Of a DNA stretch of 64,000 bases, positions 7,825-15,796 are shown piece after piece (position 1 is the first letter of the stretch; each line of letters starts with the position of its first letter). The DNA comes from Paraburkholderia sp. BL21I4N1 (GTDB lineage: Bacteria; Pseudomonadota; Gammaproteobacteria; Burkholderiales; Burkholderiaceae). The stretch lies in contig NZ_PVEN01000013.1 of NCBI RefSeq assembly GCF_002973525.1, forward strand, positions 1 to 64,000. The letters run 5' to 3'. Below the pieces are notes generated by a model that worked only from the letters and a program-made list of their open reading frames with translations, searched no databases and was not told the DNA's origin. The position numbers were made by a program, and so were the translations under genes.

Positions 7825-9126
7825 ATGACCCCGTCAGATGTTAAAGCCACGCTATCGTTCAGCGACAATTCGCCGAGCGTTGAAATGCCGATTTACAAGG
7901 GCACTCTCGGCCCGGACGTGATCGACATCCGCAAACTGTACGGCCAGACCGGCAAGTTCACGTACGACCCGGGCTTCATGTCGACGGCGGCTTGCAATTC
8001 GGCGATCACCTACATCGACGGCGACAAGGGCGAGCTGCTGTATCGCGGCTACCCGATCGACAACCTCGCGGAAAACGCGGACTTCCTCGAATCCTGCTAT
8101 CTGCTGCTGAAAGGCGAACTGCCGAATGCGCAGCAGAAAGAAGAGTTCGTGAACACCGTCACGAAGCACACGATGGTGCACGAGCAAATGCACTTCTTCT
8201 TCCGTGGCTTCCGTCGCGACGCACACCCGATGGCGATTCTGGTCGCCGCAGTCGGCGCGCTGTCGGCGTTCTATCACGACTCGCTCGACATCAACAATCC
8301 GCGTCACCGTGAAGTGTCGGCTATTCGCATGATCGCGAAGCTGCCGACGCTGGTCGCGATGGCGTACAAGTACAGCATCGGTCAGCCGTTTGCGTACCCG
8401 AAGAACGATCTGTCGTACAGCGCGAACTTCATGCATATGATGTTCTCGAACCCGTGCGAAGAGTACAAGGTCAACGACGTGCTGGTGCGCGCACTCGACC
8501 GCATCCTGATTCTGCATGCGGACCACGAACAGAATGCATCCACCTCGACCGTGCGTCTCGCCGGTTCGTCGGGCGCGAACCCGTTCGCGTGTATCGCGGC
8601 CGGTATCGCCTGTCTGTGGGGCCCGGCGCACGGCGGTGCGAACGAAGCCGCGCTGAACATGCTGGAAGAAATCGGCTCGGTCGACAACATTGCCGAGTTC
8701 ATCAAGCAGGTGAAAGACAAGAACTCGGGCGTGAAGCTGATGGGCTTCGGCCATCGCGTGTACAAGAACTACGACCCGCGCGCCAAGCTGATGCGCGAAA
8801 CCTGCCACGAAGTGCTGGAAGAACTGGGCCTGCACGACGACCCGCTGTTCAAGCTGGCCATGGCGCTGGAAAAGATCGCGCTGGAAGACGAATACTTCGT
8901 GTCGCGCAAGCTGTATCCGAACGTCGACTTCTACTCGGGTATCGTGCAGCGCGCGCTGGGCATCCCGACGTCCATGTTCACGTGTATCTTCGCGATGGCG
9001 CGTACGGTGGGCTGGATTGCGCAGTGGAACGAAATGATCGCTGATCCGGAACAGAAGATTGGCCGTCCGCGCCAATTGTTCGTCGGCGATACGCAACGCG
9101 AAGCCAAGCCGATCGCGCAACGTTGA
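7825..9126 (+). CDS. gltA: Citrate synthase
   Basis: A 433-residue type-II (hexameric, Gram-negative) citrate synthase making citrate from acetyl-CoA and oxaloacetate. Active-site residues are in place: the first His in LHADHEQNASTSTVRL, the second His in GFGHRVYKNYDPRA (residue 310), and the Asp in VDFYSGIV near the C-terminus. The N-terminal domain (LPNAQQKEEF, MHFFFRGFRRDAHPM) is normal. It follows sdhE by 72 bases, with a gagg ribosome site. A strong terminator 24 bases after the stop closes the TCA block and marks the left edge of the accessory island. Confidence 0.98.
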   Translation: MTPSDVKATLSFSDNSPSVEMPIYKGTLGPDVIDIRKLYGQTGKFTYDPGFMSTAACNSAITYIDGDKGELLYRGYPIDNLAENADFLESCYLLLKGELPNAQQKEEFVNTVTKHTMVHEQMHFFFRGFRRDAHPMAILVAAVGALSAFYHDSLDINNPRHREVSAIRMIAKLPTLVAMAYKYSIGQPFAYPKNDLSYSANFMHMMFSNPCEEYKVNDVLVRALDRILILHADHEQNASTSTVRLAGSSGANPFACIAAGIACLWGPAHGGANEAALNMLEEIGSVDNIAEFIKQVKDKNSGVKLMGFGHRVYKNYDPRAKLMRETCHEVLEELGLHDDPLFKLAMALEKIALEDEYFVSRKLYPNVDFYSGIVQRALGIPTSMFTCIFAMARTVGWIAQWNEMIADPEQKIGRPRQLFVGDTQREAKPIAQR

Positions 9127-9150
9127 TCGACCGGTTTTAGCAGGATCGAA

Positions 9151-9177
9151 GCCCCGGCAATTGCCGGGGCTTTTTTA
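9151..9177 (+). terminator. Strong rho-independent terminator of gltA
   Basis: GCCCCGGCAA (9151-9160) is followed directly by its exact complement TTGCCGGGGC (9161-9170) and then six T residues plus ATTT. This is a near-ideal intrinsic terminator 24 bases after gltA. Confidence 0.93.
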
Positions 9178-9467
9178 TTTGTGTGCCCGGAATGACGCGT
9201 GCATTTATTTGCCTGCGGTGCAATGCCTCAGGATGGCCCCGTTATTCAACAAATCGTTGAAACCGCGCTGTTCGCGGTCCCCTTGAACAAGAATCTCCGG
9301 GACATGATGAAAATGTCATCGGCGGATCACGGGAAAGTAGACGGGACGTACGTACTATCAATTCCGGAATCGATCTCGAAGTCGGAATGAATTGGCAAGC
9401 CGGACTTCACCGATTTTTGACGCGTCGTGATCTTACGCGAGAGATTGCCTGAACCAAGGAGAGCAAG
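9178..9467. other. 290-base gap with no convincing gene, left edge of island
   Basis: The only open frame is a 63-codon GTG-start stretch (9199-9390, starting MHLFACGAMPQDG) with no ribosome site and no recognisable family. I treat it as non-coding or a remnant. The end of the gap holds the AAGGAG ribosome site of the next gene, and its promoter should lie here, though no clear -35/-10 pair stands out. Confidence 0.4.
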
Positions 9468-10094
9468 GTGACAGTAAGAGAAAAGTCCGGATTCGCAACC
9501 GCACTTAATGCGACTATATGCTTTCTTATTTTGATTATGGTTGCGCGGAATGCGAGAGCGGAAGCGCCAACCCTTAATGCGAGTATCGATTTTTCAGAAT
9601 ATTTCGCGAGAAAGTACGATTTATCTTATTACAACGGAAATGCGTGGGTTTTATTGAGAAATTCTGCGACCACCGTGCCTTCTAAGCCTCGTTTCTCGTT
9701 CGAACAATCTCCGCCAAACGCATCTTCGTACAAATATGTAATTTACGTGAAGGAGAGGAATAATGCGAATGCCGATTTTTATTTATTTATTTCGACGAAC
9801 AAAGATCCGTGCATCGTACATATAGCAAGGTCCGGTAACCTCGCCGGCGAACTGTTAGGGGTTGTCTACAATGTGACGACGCAATATACGAACTTGTCGA
9901 TTGGTCATGTTTTCAATTCCAATGTTTCGACGTCTTATTCTGTTTGTAGTCGCGATAATACGCTTGCGGTGCGGTTTTTCGATCCACTGAATAGCGGTAT
10001 TCCGATTGCGGTAGGATCGTATGCCCAAACGAATGAGCGGATTTCAGAGACTTATGTTTTCTTAAATACCGAGGGTGTCCTGTATCCAAGATAG
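9468..10094 (+). CDS. Secreted protein of unknown family, paralogue 1 of the toxin island
   Basis: A 208-residue protein with a GTG start; AAGGAG lies six bases upstream. A signal peptide is clear: basic N-terminus, hydrophobic core ATICFLILIMVA, and a likely cut after ARNARA (about residue 31). The mature part of about 177 residues is rich in Tyr, Asn, Ser and beta-type sequence, with two cysteines (C115, C160) 44 residues apart that could form a disulfide after export. It is clearly paralogous to the next gene: shared motifs include LSYY, PRFSFE, YKY, CIV, TQY, YSVCSR, RFFDP, SETY and a final NTEGVLYP. Codon choice is AT-rich compared with flanking genes, suggesting acquisition. I recognise no family. 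Being upstream of an ADP-ribosylating toxin, it could be a partner or binding subunit, or a periplasmic protective protein; the sequence does not decide. Confidence 0.8.
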   Translation: MTVREKSGFATALNATICFLILIMVARNARAEAPTLNASIDFSEYFARKYDLSYYNGNAWVLLRNSATTVPSKPRFSFEQSPPNASSYKYVIYVKERNNANADFYLFISTNKDPCIVHIARSGNLAGELLGVVYNVTTQYTNLSIGHVFNSNVSTSYSVCSRDNTLAVRFFDPLNSGIPIAVGSYAQTNERISETYVFLNTEGVLYPR

Positions 10095-10171
10095 CAGCCG
10101 GAGAAAAATTTTAATTGATAGTGGCCTGATTCAATGCCAACCAAAATTCGGCATTCATTGAGGAGGGAAAA

Positions 10172-10804
10172 ATGAGGCTGGGACAAAAGCGGAGATGCGT
10201 GGCCGCAACACTTGCGATTCTGTCAGTGATCGGTTTCACGACTTCGCCGATTGCAATCGCCGCGAGCGGACCGGTGCTTTACATAAATGCCGGTTTTACG
10301 CCAATCTTTGCACAGCGATATGGGCTATCTTATTACAAAAATGATAATAATTGGTCCTCATTGGCGTATTCAGGAGGAACAGTGCAACTGAATCCACGAT
10401 TCTCGTTCGAGAAACCGATCCCAGAAAAATCAACGTACAAATACGCGATTAGTCTGGTCGACAAGAATAATTCGAATATAGACCTCTATCTTCTTATTTC
10501 CACCAGCAAGATACCCTGTATTGTCCAGAGAACAACGGCCAATCATTTTACTGATAGTACGTTAGGATTTTATTACGATGTGATTACGCAATACGTCGAT
10601 CTATCGATTCAGGGAAGTTTAAATTCAAATATTTCGGTTACCTACTCTGTTTGCAGTCGTGAAAATTCGCTTTCCCTAAGATTCTTCGACCCGATCCCCG
10701 GCGGGATACCAATCGGCATAGGATCTTATGTGATGGGTGAGCCGGATGAGCGGGTTTCTGAAACTTATATTATTTTCAATACAGAAGGAATTCTGTATCC
10801 CTGA
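10172..10804 (+). CDS. Secreted protein of unknown family, paralogue 2 of the toxin island
   Basis: A 210-residue protein starting at an ATG preceded by a strong GAGGAGG. The signal peptide runs MRLGQKRRCVAATLAILSVIGF to about AIAA (residue 31). The mature protein aligns along its whole length with the upstream paralogue, with the same pair of cysteines (C116, C161) at the same 44-residue spacing; 19 of those 44 intervening positions are identical by my count. The ending NTEGILYP matches NTEGVLYP of its partner. It is AT-rich and lies 33 bases before the toxin gene, so all three are probably one transcription unit. A short AATGCC/GGCATT hairpin (10133-10155) precedes its ribosome site. No known family recognised; role open as for paralogue 1. 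Confidence 0.82.
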   Translation: MRLGQKRRCVAATLAILSVIGFTTSPIAIAASGPVLYINAGFTPIFAQRYGLSYYKNDNNWSSLAYSGGTVQLNPRFSFEKPIPEKSTYKYAISLVDKNNSNIDLYLLISTSKIPCIVQRTTANHFTDSTLGFYYDVITQYVDLSIQGSLNSNISVTYSVCSRENSLSLRFFDPIPGGIPIGIGSYVMGEPDERVSETYIIFNTEGILYP

Positions 10805-10837
10805 TGTCTCACAGGCGACTCGAATTAGGTGAAATTT

Positions 10838-12640
10838 ATGAGAATGTCAGGTGGCGTTAGCGCTTTGTGCGCGCTGCTATTTTGGGTGACCGGAAACGTC
10901 GCCGCCCAGCCGGCGCAAATTCCAGATCTGGTTTACCGGGCTGACACGCGCACGCCAAACGAAGTAAGGCGCGCAGGCGGATTCGTTGCTAGAGGCGTCG
11001 ACGCATCGCGTCCTGGAACCATTGCCAACCTGAGTCTCTTTAATCATGCAACCGGGCATGCCGGGCCGGACAATGACTATTCAGGCTACGTTTCCACGAG
11101 CAGTGATTTTGTTCGGGCTTACCGCTGGTTGTGGGATCACGGGGGAGGGTTTCGGACCGGTTACGTCTACACGATCCGGCCGACGGCCAATTTCATCGAT
11201 GTCAACGCGAGTCTCGGAAGATTTCTGGATCCTGTACTACGTGCGGAGAATGAATGGGCCGCAATGGGACGAATCCATTGGTATCAGGTTGTCGGTTGGC
11301 GGTCCGCAGCCGAACCTCCTTCCACGCCGATGACACCCAATCCTCAATACAATCCCAATCACATTGCCTTTACATTGCCGTCTCCAGGTGGCCAACCGCG
11401 GCTTGCCCATTTCCCCGTGGGGCACGAAGCCTGGAATGAAATGCCGTGGATGGGATTCACCAGTTGCGGCAGTCCGCCCACACCCGCTGCGCGGCAAGTT
11501 GCAAGATCCGTGGCAGATCAATGTATCCCATTCGAAAATGGAGCAATGGATCGCGATTACTACACGGGATATCTCGCGGCGCTAAGTTCGACGGCGTGCG
11601 GCGGTCCATGCCTGGAAGGGGAGCGCAGCGCGAACCAGGAAGCGGATTTCCAAGCGAGCGTGAATATTATTACCGATGGTACAGGACACGGATACTGTGA
11701 CGGCAGTTGGGAGCAGATGCCGGAGAGCATCGCGGACATATATAAAGAATCGCTATGCGCACGCATGGATGTGGGCGACAAATTTCGCACTCGTGGAGGC
11801 TACTTGCTAAAAAGTGCCGATTCGAGTTGCATGATTATATATAGCCAGGATGTGCAGTTCACTAACGGCGAAATATGCACAATTTCAAAGCATCCGATAC
11901 ACATGACAAATAGCCCGATTCCCGGATGTCCCACCGGCTATCAGCTTGTGACAGCAGAAGACATTGAAAAAGATTCGAGTATCTGTTCAACGCACCTCGA
12001 GTTGCATTCCTTTGCCAGAATTGCTGGAAAAAACGTTGTCTCAGGAAGCGAGAACGTACCCTGTGTGATAACAAAAAGCACTAATCAAACTGAGACGTCG
12101 TTATGCAAGAAAATCTCTCGTGTAACGTCTGAAGTCGTGGTTTCCTCGAAATCGCCGGAAGGCTCGGCATGCTGGGGGAACTATTCACCTGTCAATGTGA
12201 GGCAAGCAATGGCACATAAAGCGGAGTTGTGCTCGATGCTGTCTCATTCGGCGGCCGGTGTTAGAGAAATCGGCCTGGCAGACGGCTGGTTCAGCGCGGC
12301 GACGTGTAATATTTGGCAGGGAACCCTTCCCCGAGAACCGGCGCTTACATTCTGCAATAACGGTATCAGCCAATGGAACAGATTTCTTTCAACCACGAGA
12401 GTGGCGAAAGGCGGAGAAAGCTGTCCCGCCGGGTTCGAATTAGTGCCTGAATGGGAACTGCAGGCGGATCCCCGCGTCTGCTGGGAAGCGTTGCCGCCCG
12501 GATCGACGGCACGTCTGGCAAACTCGGCCTCCGTGACGATGCCGGGTCCCAACGAAACTCTCCAGAGGTGTACGACAAGGGAGTCCGATCCATCAACGTT
12601 GACAATGGCAGTCTGCAAAGCGGTTCGGCCTGTTCACTAG
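10838..12640 (+). CDS. Cholera/heat-labile-enterotoxin A-like ADP-ribosyltransferase with a novel Cys-repeat C-terminal half
   Basis: A 600-residue secreted protein. Residue numbers below count from a GTG at 10829; AGGTG six bases before the ATG at 10838 favours that ATG, so subtract 3. A signal peptide ends near NVAA (residue 26). Residues 33-215 follow the cholera toxin A1 plan: LVYRADTRTP with the NAD-binding Arg (R37), NLSLFNHATG, GYVSTS (S89), YVYTIRPTANFIDVN, the catalytic pair E140-N-E142 in ENEWAAMGRIHW, then WYQVVGW and GHEAWNEMPWMGF. C213 and C232 flank an Arg-containing loop like the toxin's nicking loop, followed by an A2-like helix. From residue 290 to the end come four modules with C-x18/19-C-x23-29-C-x13-15-C, alternating in type. 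The family modifies host G-protein-like targets after type II secretion. Family and catalytic motifs are strong; target and the role of the C-terminal half are unknown. Confidence 0.88.
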   Translation: MRMSGGVSALCALLFWVTGNVAAQPAQIPDLVYRADTRTPNEVRRAGGFVARGVDASRPGTIANLSLFNHATGHAGPDNDYSGYVSTSSDFVRAYRWLWDHGGGFRTGYVYTIRPTANFIDVNASLGRFLDPVLRAENEWAAMGRIHWYQVVGWRSAAEPPSTPMTPNPQYNPNHIAFTLPSPGGQPRLAHFPVGHEAWNEMPWMGFTSCGSPPTPAARQVARSVADQCIPFENGAMDRDYYTGYLAALSSTACGGPCLEGERSANQEADFQASVNIITDGTGHGYCDGSWEQMPESIADIYKESLCARMDVGDKFRTRGGYLLKSADSSCMIIYSQDVQFTNGEICTISKHPIHMTNSPIPGCPTGYQLVTAEDIEKDSSICSTHLELHSFARIAGKNVVSGSENVPCVITKSTNQTETSLCKKISRVTSEVVVSSKSPEGSACWGNYSPVNVRQAMAHKAELCSMLSHSAAGVREIGLADGWFSAATCNIWQGTLPREPALTFCNNGISQWNRFLSTTRVAKGGESCPAGFELVPEWELQADPRVCWEALPPGSTARLANSASVTMPGPNETLQRCTTRESDPSTLTMAVCKAVRPVH

Positions 12641-12954
12641 ACGATCCACCAGCAACCTGGCCTCATTGACGAGGCGTGCGCTGCGATCGACGTCCTGATC
12701 GCTCCAGCGAGGTGGGGCGCGTTTCCAGGTCAGCCGAGGTCGCATATTTTGGCGCATGCCCGTGCGCTAAAAAAATTGCCGATCAGCACCTGAGGTTTCA
12801 CGTCACGCAACCAGGCTGCGAGAGAGAGAACACGGCGAATGTCCAAATTGTATCGATACCTGGTTGGATAAGATGCACATGGGCTCTCAAAGTCCTTAAT
12901 CTGACAGCGAGTCCACATCTAAAAAACCGATGGAGCGATTCAAGGAGACACGCC
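12641..12954. other. Intergenic right edge of the toxin island
   Basis: About 314 bases without a convincing gene. Stops in some frames, ordinary composition returning toward the right, and no inverted or direct repeats that would mark an attachment site. It ends in the AAGGAGA ribosome site of the DUF1479 gene. I see no terminator with a T-run after the toxin gene. Confidence 0.4.
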
Positions 12955-14205
12955 ATGCCGCTCGTTATCGACAATCTTCCCGAGGCGATTCGCGCTACGA
13001 AACGCGCTTTGCGCGCCGCGTTGCCCAACTACGTGCAAGTGTTCAACGAAGTGGAAGGTGCGATCCGTCAGCAGGTCGACGCCGTTCGCCGCGACCGCGA
13101 GCAGGGGCGCGAGGCGATTCCGGTGTTCGACTATGCGTCGATCGTTTCCGGCGACGTCGATCGGCGCACGATCGCCAGCATCAAGACCCGCGGCGCTTGC
13201 GTGGTGCGGCGCGTGTTCGACCCGCAGCAAGCGGCTGACTGGAACGACGAAATCGCCGACTACGTTGAGCGCAACGACCTCGACGGCAAGCTCGCGCACC
13301 GCGCGGAAGACCGATACTTCGGCAATCTGTCGTCCAGCAAGCCGCAGATCTACGGCGTCTACTGGTCGAAGCCGCAAACGGCCGCGCGACAGTCCGAGCA
13401 ACTGACCCATACGCGGGTGTTCCTGAACCGCCTGTGGACCTCGGAAAGCGCGGAGAAGACACATTTCGACCCTGAGCGTGTGCCGGTCTACGCGGACCGG
13501 ATTCGCCGACGGCCGCCGGGATCGGAATCGCTGGGTTTGTCGCCGCACGTCGACGGCGGGTCTGTCGAGCGTTGGCTCGATCCGAATTTCCAGCAGGTCT
13601 ACCGGCACGTGCTGTCGGGCAACTGGCGCGCTTACGATCCATTCGACGCCGCGTTTCGCCCGGATGTGCAGGAGATTCCGTCGCCGGCGGTGTGCTCGAT
13701 GTTCCGCACCTTCCAGGGCTGGACCGCGCTCACGCCGCAAGGCCCCGGCGACGGCACGCTGCAACTGATCCCGATCGCCAACGCGATGGCCTATGTGGTT
13801 CTACGCGCGTTGCAGGAAGACGTGCCCGACGACGAGCTATGCGGCGCGCAACCGGCCCGCGCGCTGTCGATCCAGCCGGCGTGGCACAGCCTGTTGCTCG
13901 AGGCGGTCACACCGATACCGCACATGCAACCCGGCGACGCCGTCTTCTGGCACAGCGACGTTGTGCATTCCGTCGAAGACACACACCGGGGCAGCGGCTA
14001 CAGCAACGTGATGTACATCGCGTCCGCACCGTGGTGCGCGAAAAACGAGGCCTATCTGAAGCGCCAACTATCGAGCTTTTTGCGCGGCGACAGCCCGCCG
14101 GATTTCCCCGCCGATCACTTCGAAACCGACTTCATGGGCCGCGCTCAGGAAAGCGATCTGACGGCGCTGGGACGTGCGCAACTCGGCTTCGATCTCGAAC
14201 GCTGA
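12955..14205 (+). CDS. DUF1479 (YbiU-like) protein, putative Fe(II)/2-oxoglutarate oxygenase fold
   Basis: A 416-residue protein starting MPLVIDNLPEAIR; the ATG at 12955 has AAGGAGA nearby and is preferred over a 93-codon in-frame extension that looks non-coding. It matches the DUF1479 family: SIKTRGACVVRRVF, QIYGVYWSKPQ, LGLSPHVDGGSVERW and PGDAVFWHSDVVHSVEDTHRGSG. The HxD (HVD) and the distal His in the HSVED segment have the layout of an iron-binding facial triad, with a downstream Arg for 2-oxoglutarate. Substrate unknown. It stands alone between the island and leuC, and its last 120 bases hold no clear terminator before the leucine genes. Confidence 0.85.
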   Translation: MPLVIDNLPEAIRATKRALRAALPNYVQVFNEVEGAIRQQVDAVRRDREQGREAIPVFDYASIVSGDVDRRTIASIKTRGACVVRRVFDPQQAADWNDEIADYVERNDLDGKLAHRAEDRYFGNLSSSKPQIYGVYWSKPQTAARQSEQLTHTRVFLNRLWTSESAEKTHFDPERVPVYADRIRRRPPGSESLGLSPHVDGGSVERWLDPNFQQVYRHVLSGNWRAYDPFDAAFRPDVQEIPSPAVCSMFRTFQGWTALTPQGPGDGTLQLIPIANAMAYVVLRALQEDVPDDELCGAQPARALSIQPAWHSLLLEAVTPIPHMQPGDAVFWHSDVVHSVEDTHRGSGYSNVMYIASAPWCAKNEAYLKRQLSSFLRGDSPPDFPADHFETDFMGRAQESDLTALGRAQLGFDLER

Positions 14206-14381
14206 CACGCGCCGGGCGACGGCGTTCGCTGCATGGTGGCATCCATACAGGTATTGCCACTACCACCCAACTCCCTGTTTTTTATCGGTTTTCTCCGTGG
14301 ATGGGCGGCCCAAAGCGGGACGCTGCGTGGCATAATCGACCGACACAGTCAGCCCGCAGTCATTACTATCCCGCATACACC

Positions 14382-15791
14382 ATGGCACAGACTCTCTACG
14401 ACAAATTGTGGAACACGCACGTGATCCACACGGAAGAAGACGGTACGACGATTCTCTACATCGACCGTCATCTGCTGCACGAAGTGACCAGCCCGCAGGC
14501 ATTCGAAGGCCTGAAGCTGGCTGAGCGTCCGGTGTGGCGCATCAGCGCGAATCTGGCGGTCTCCGACCACAACGTGCCCACCACCGACCGCAGCCACGGC
14601 ATTGCCGATCCGGTTTCGAAGCTGCAGGTCGACACGCTGGATACGAACTGCGACGCTTACGGCATCACGCAGTTCAAGATGAACGACCTGCGCCAAGGCA
14701 TCGTGCACATCATCGGGCCGGAGCAGGGCGCCACGCTGCCAGGCATGACGATCGTCTGCGGCGACTCGCACACGTCCACGCACGGCGCGTTCGGTGCGCT
14801 CGCGCATGGCATCGGCACGTCCGAAGTCGAACACGTGCTGGCCACGCAAACGCTCTTGCAGAAGAAGAGCAAGAACATGCTGGTGAAGGTCGAAGGCCCG
14901 CTGCCGCGCGGCTGCACCGCGAAAGACATCGTGCTGGCTATCATCGGCAAGATCGGCACCGCGGGCGGCACCGGTTACGCGATCGAATTCGGCGGTTCGA
15001 CGATTCGCGCGCTGTCCATGGAAGGCCGCATGACGGTCTGCAACATGGCGATCGAAGCCGGCGCGCGCGCCGGCATGGTCGCGGTAGACAGCACCACGGT
15101 CGAGTACCTGAAGGGCCGTCCGTTCTCGCCGGAAGGCGTGGAGTGGGATCACGCGGTCGAATACTGGAAGCAGTTCAAGTCGGACGACGGCGCGCAATTC
15201 GATCGCGTGGTCGAGCTGAACGCCGCCGAGATCGTGCCGCAAGTCACCTGGGGCACGTCGCCGGAAATGGTTACGGCGGTCGACGGACGCGTGCCGGATC
15301 CGGAGCGCGAAAAAGATCCGGTCAAGCGCGACGCGATGGAACGTGCGTTGAAATACATGGCGCTCGAACCGAACGCGCCGATCGAATCGATCAAGCCGGA
15401 TAAAATCTTCATTGGGTCGTGCACCAACGCGCGCATTGAAGACATTCGCGCCGCGGCTTACGTCGTCAAGAAGCTGGGCCGCCGCGTTGCGCCGAATATC
15501 CGACTGGCCATGGTCGTGCCGGGTTCGGGGCTGGTCAAGGCGCAAGCGGAACGCGAAGGCCTCGACAAGGTCTTTACCGATGCCGGTTTCGAGTGGCGTG
15601 AACCCGGTTGCTCGATGTGCCTCGCCATGAACGCCGACCGGCTGGATCCGGGCGAGCGTTGCGCGTCCACGTCGAATCGTAATTTTGAAGGTCGTCAGGG
15701 CGCCGGTGGCCGTACCCACCTGGTCAGCCCCGCGATGGCTGCGGCTGCGGCCATCGAAGGGCATTTCGTCGATATTCGCAAGCTTGGATAA
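14382..15791 (+). CDS. leuC: 3-isopropylmalate dehydratase large subunit
   Basis: A 469-residue aconitase-family enzyme; with LeuD it isomerises 2- to 3-isopropylmalate in leucine synthesis. The start MAQTLYDKLWNTHVIH at 14382 is the family N-terminus; a longer in-frame extension upstream is not conserved-looking. Cluster and active-site segments are present: VCGDSHTSTHGAFGALA, the first cluster Cys in FIGSCTNARIEDIR, and EPGCSMCLAMN with the other two. Length equals the usual 466-470. It is followed after 5 bases by a small lipoprotein gene and then leuD. No clear ribosome site is visible just before the ATG. Confidence 0.97.
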   Translation: MAQTLYDKLWNTHVIHTEEDGTTILYIDRHLLHEVTSPQAFEGLKLAERPVWRISANLAVSDHNVPTTDRSHGIADPVSKLQVDTLDTNCDAYGITQFKMNDLRQGIVHIIGPEQGATLPGMTIVCGDSHTSTHGAFGALAHGIGTSEVEHVLATQTLLQKKSKNMLVKVEGPLPRGCTAKDIVLAIIGKIGTAGGTGYAIEFGGSTIRALSMEGRMTVCNMAIEAGARAGMVAVDSTTVEYLKGRPFSPEGVEWDHAVEYWKQFKSDDGAQFDRVVELNAAEIVPQVTWGTSPEMVTAVDGRVPDPEREKDPVKRDAMERALKYMALEPNAPIESIKPDKIFIGSCTNARIEDIRAAAYVVKKLGRRVAPNIRLAMVVPGSGLVKAQAEREGLDKVFTDAGFEWREPGCSMCLAMNADRLDPGERCASTSNRNFEGRQGAGGRTHLVSPAMAAAAAIEGHFVDIRKLG

Positions 15792-15796
15792 ACCGC

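Noticed and set aside
9199..9390. 63-codon GTG-start ORF in the gap before the island genes
   Set aside because: No ribosome site, no recognisable motif, and a start codon inside the gltA downstream region; more likely chance or remnant.
9468..10804. Island paralogues considered as cholera-toxin B, pertussis S2/S3 or ribosome-inactivating protein homologues
   Set aside because: Length, Cys spacing and motifs do not match any of those families as I know them; left as unknown.
12676..12954. 93-codon N-terminal extension of the DUF1479 protein
   Set aside because: Low-similarity intergenic translation; a good AAGGAGA site precedes the ATG at 12955.
13572..14381. N-terminal extension of leuC and frame overlapping the DUF1479 gene
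   Set aside because: The extension is Arg-rich shadow of the DUF1479 gene; LeuC proteins start at the MAQTLYDKL position.
14233..14381. Short ORF before leuC considered as a Leu-rich leader peptide
   Set aside because: Leu codons are scattered without a run, the frame continues past the leuC start, and no terminator-type hairpin with T-run follows.
14349..15764. 471-codon minus-strand ORF opposite leuC
   Set aside because: Antisense shadow; leuC has a complete aconitase-family sequence.
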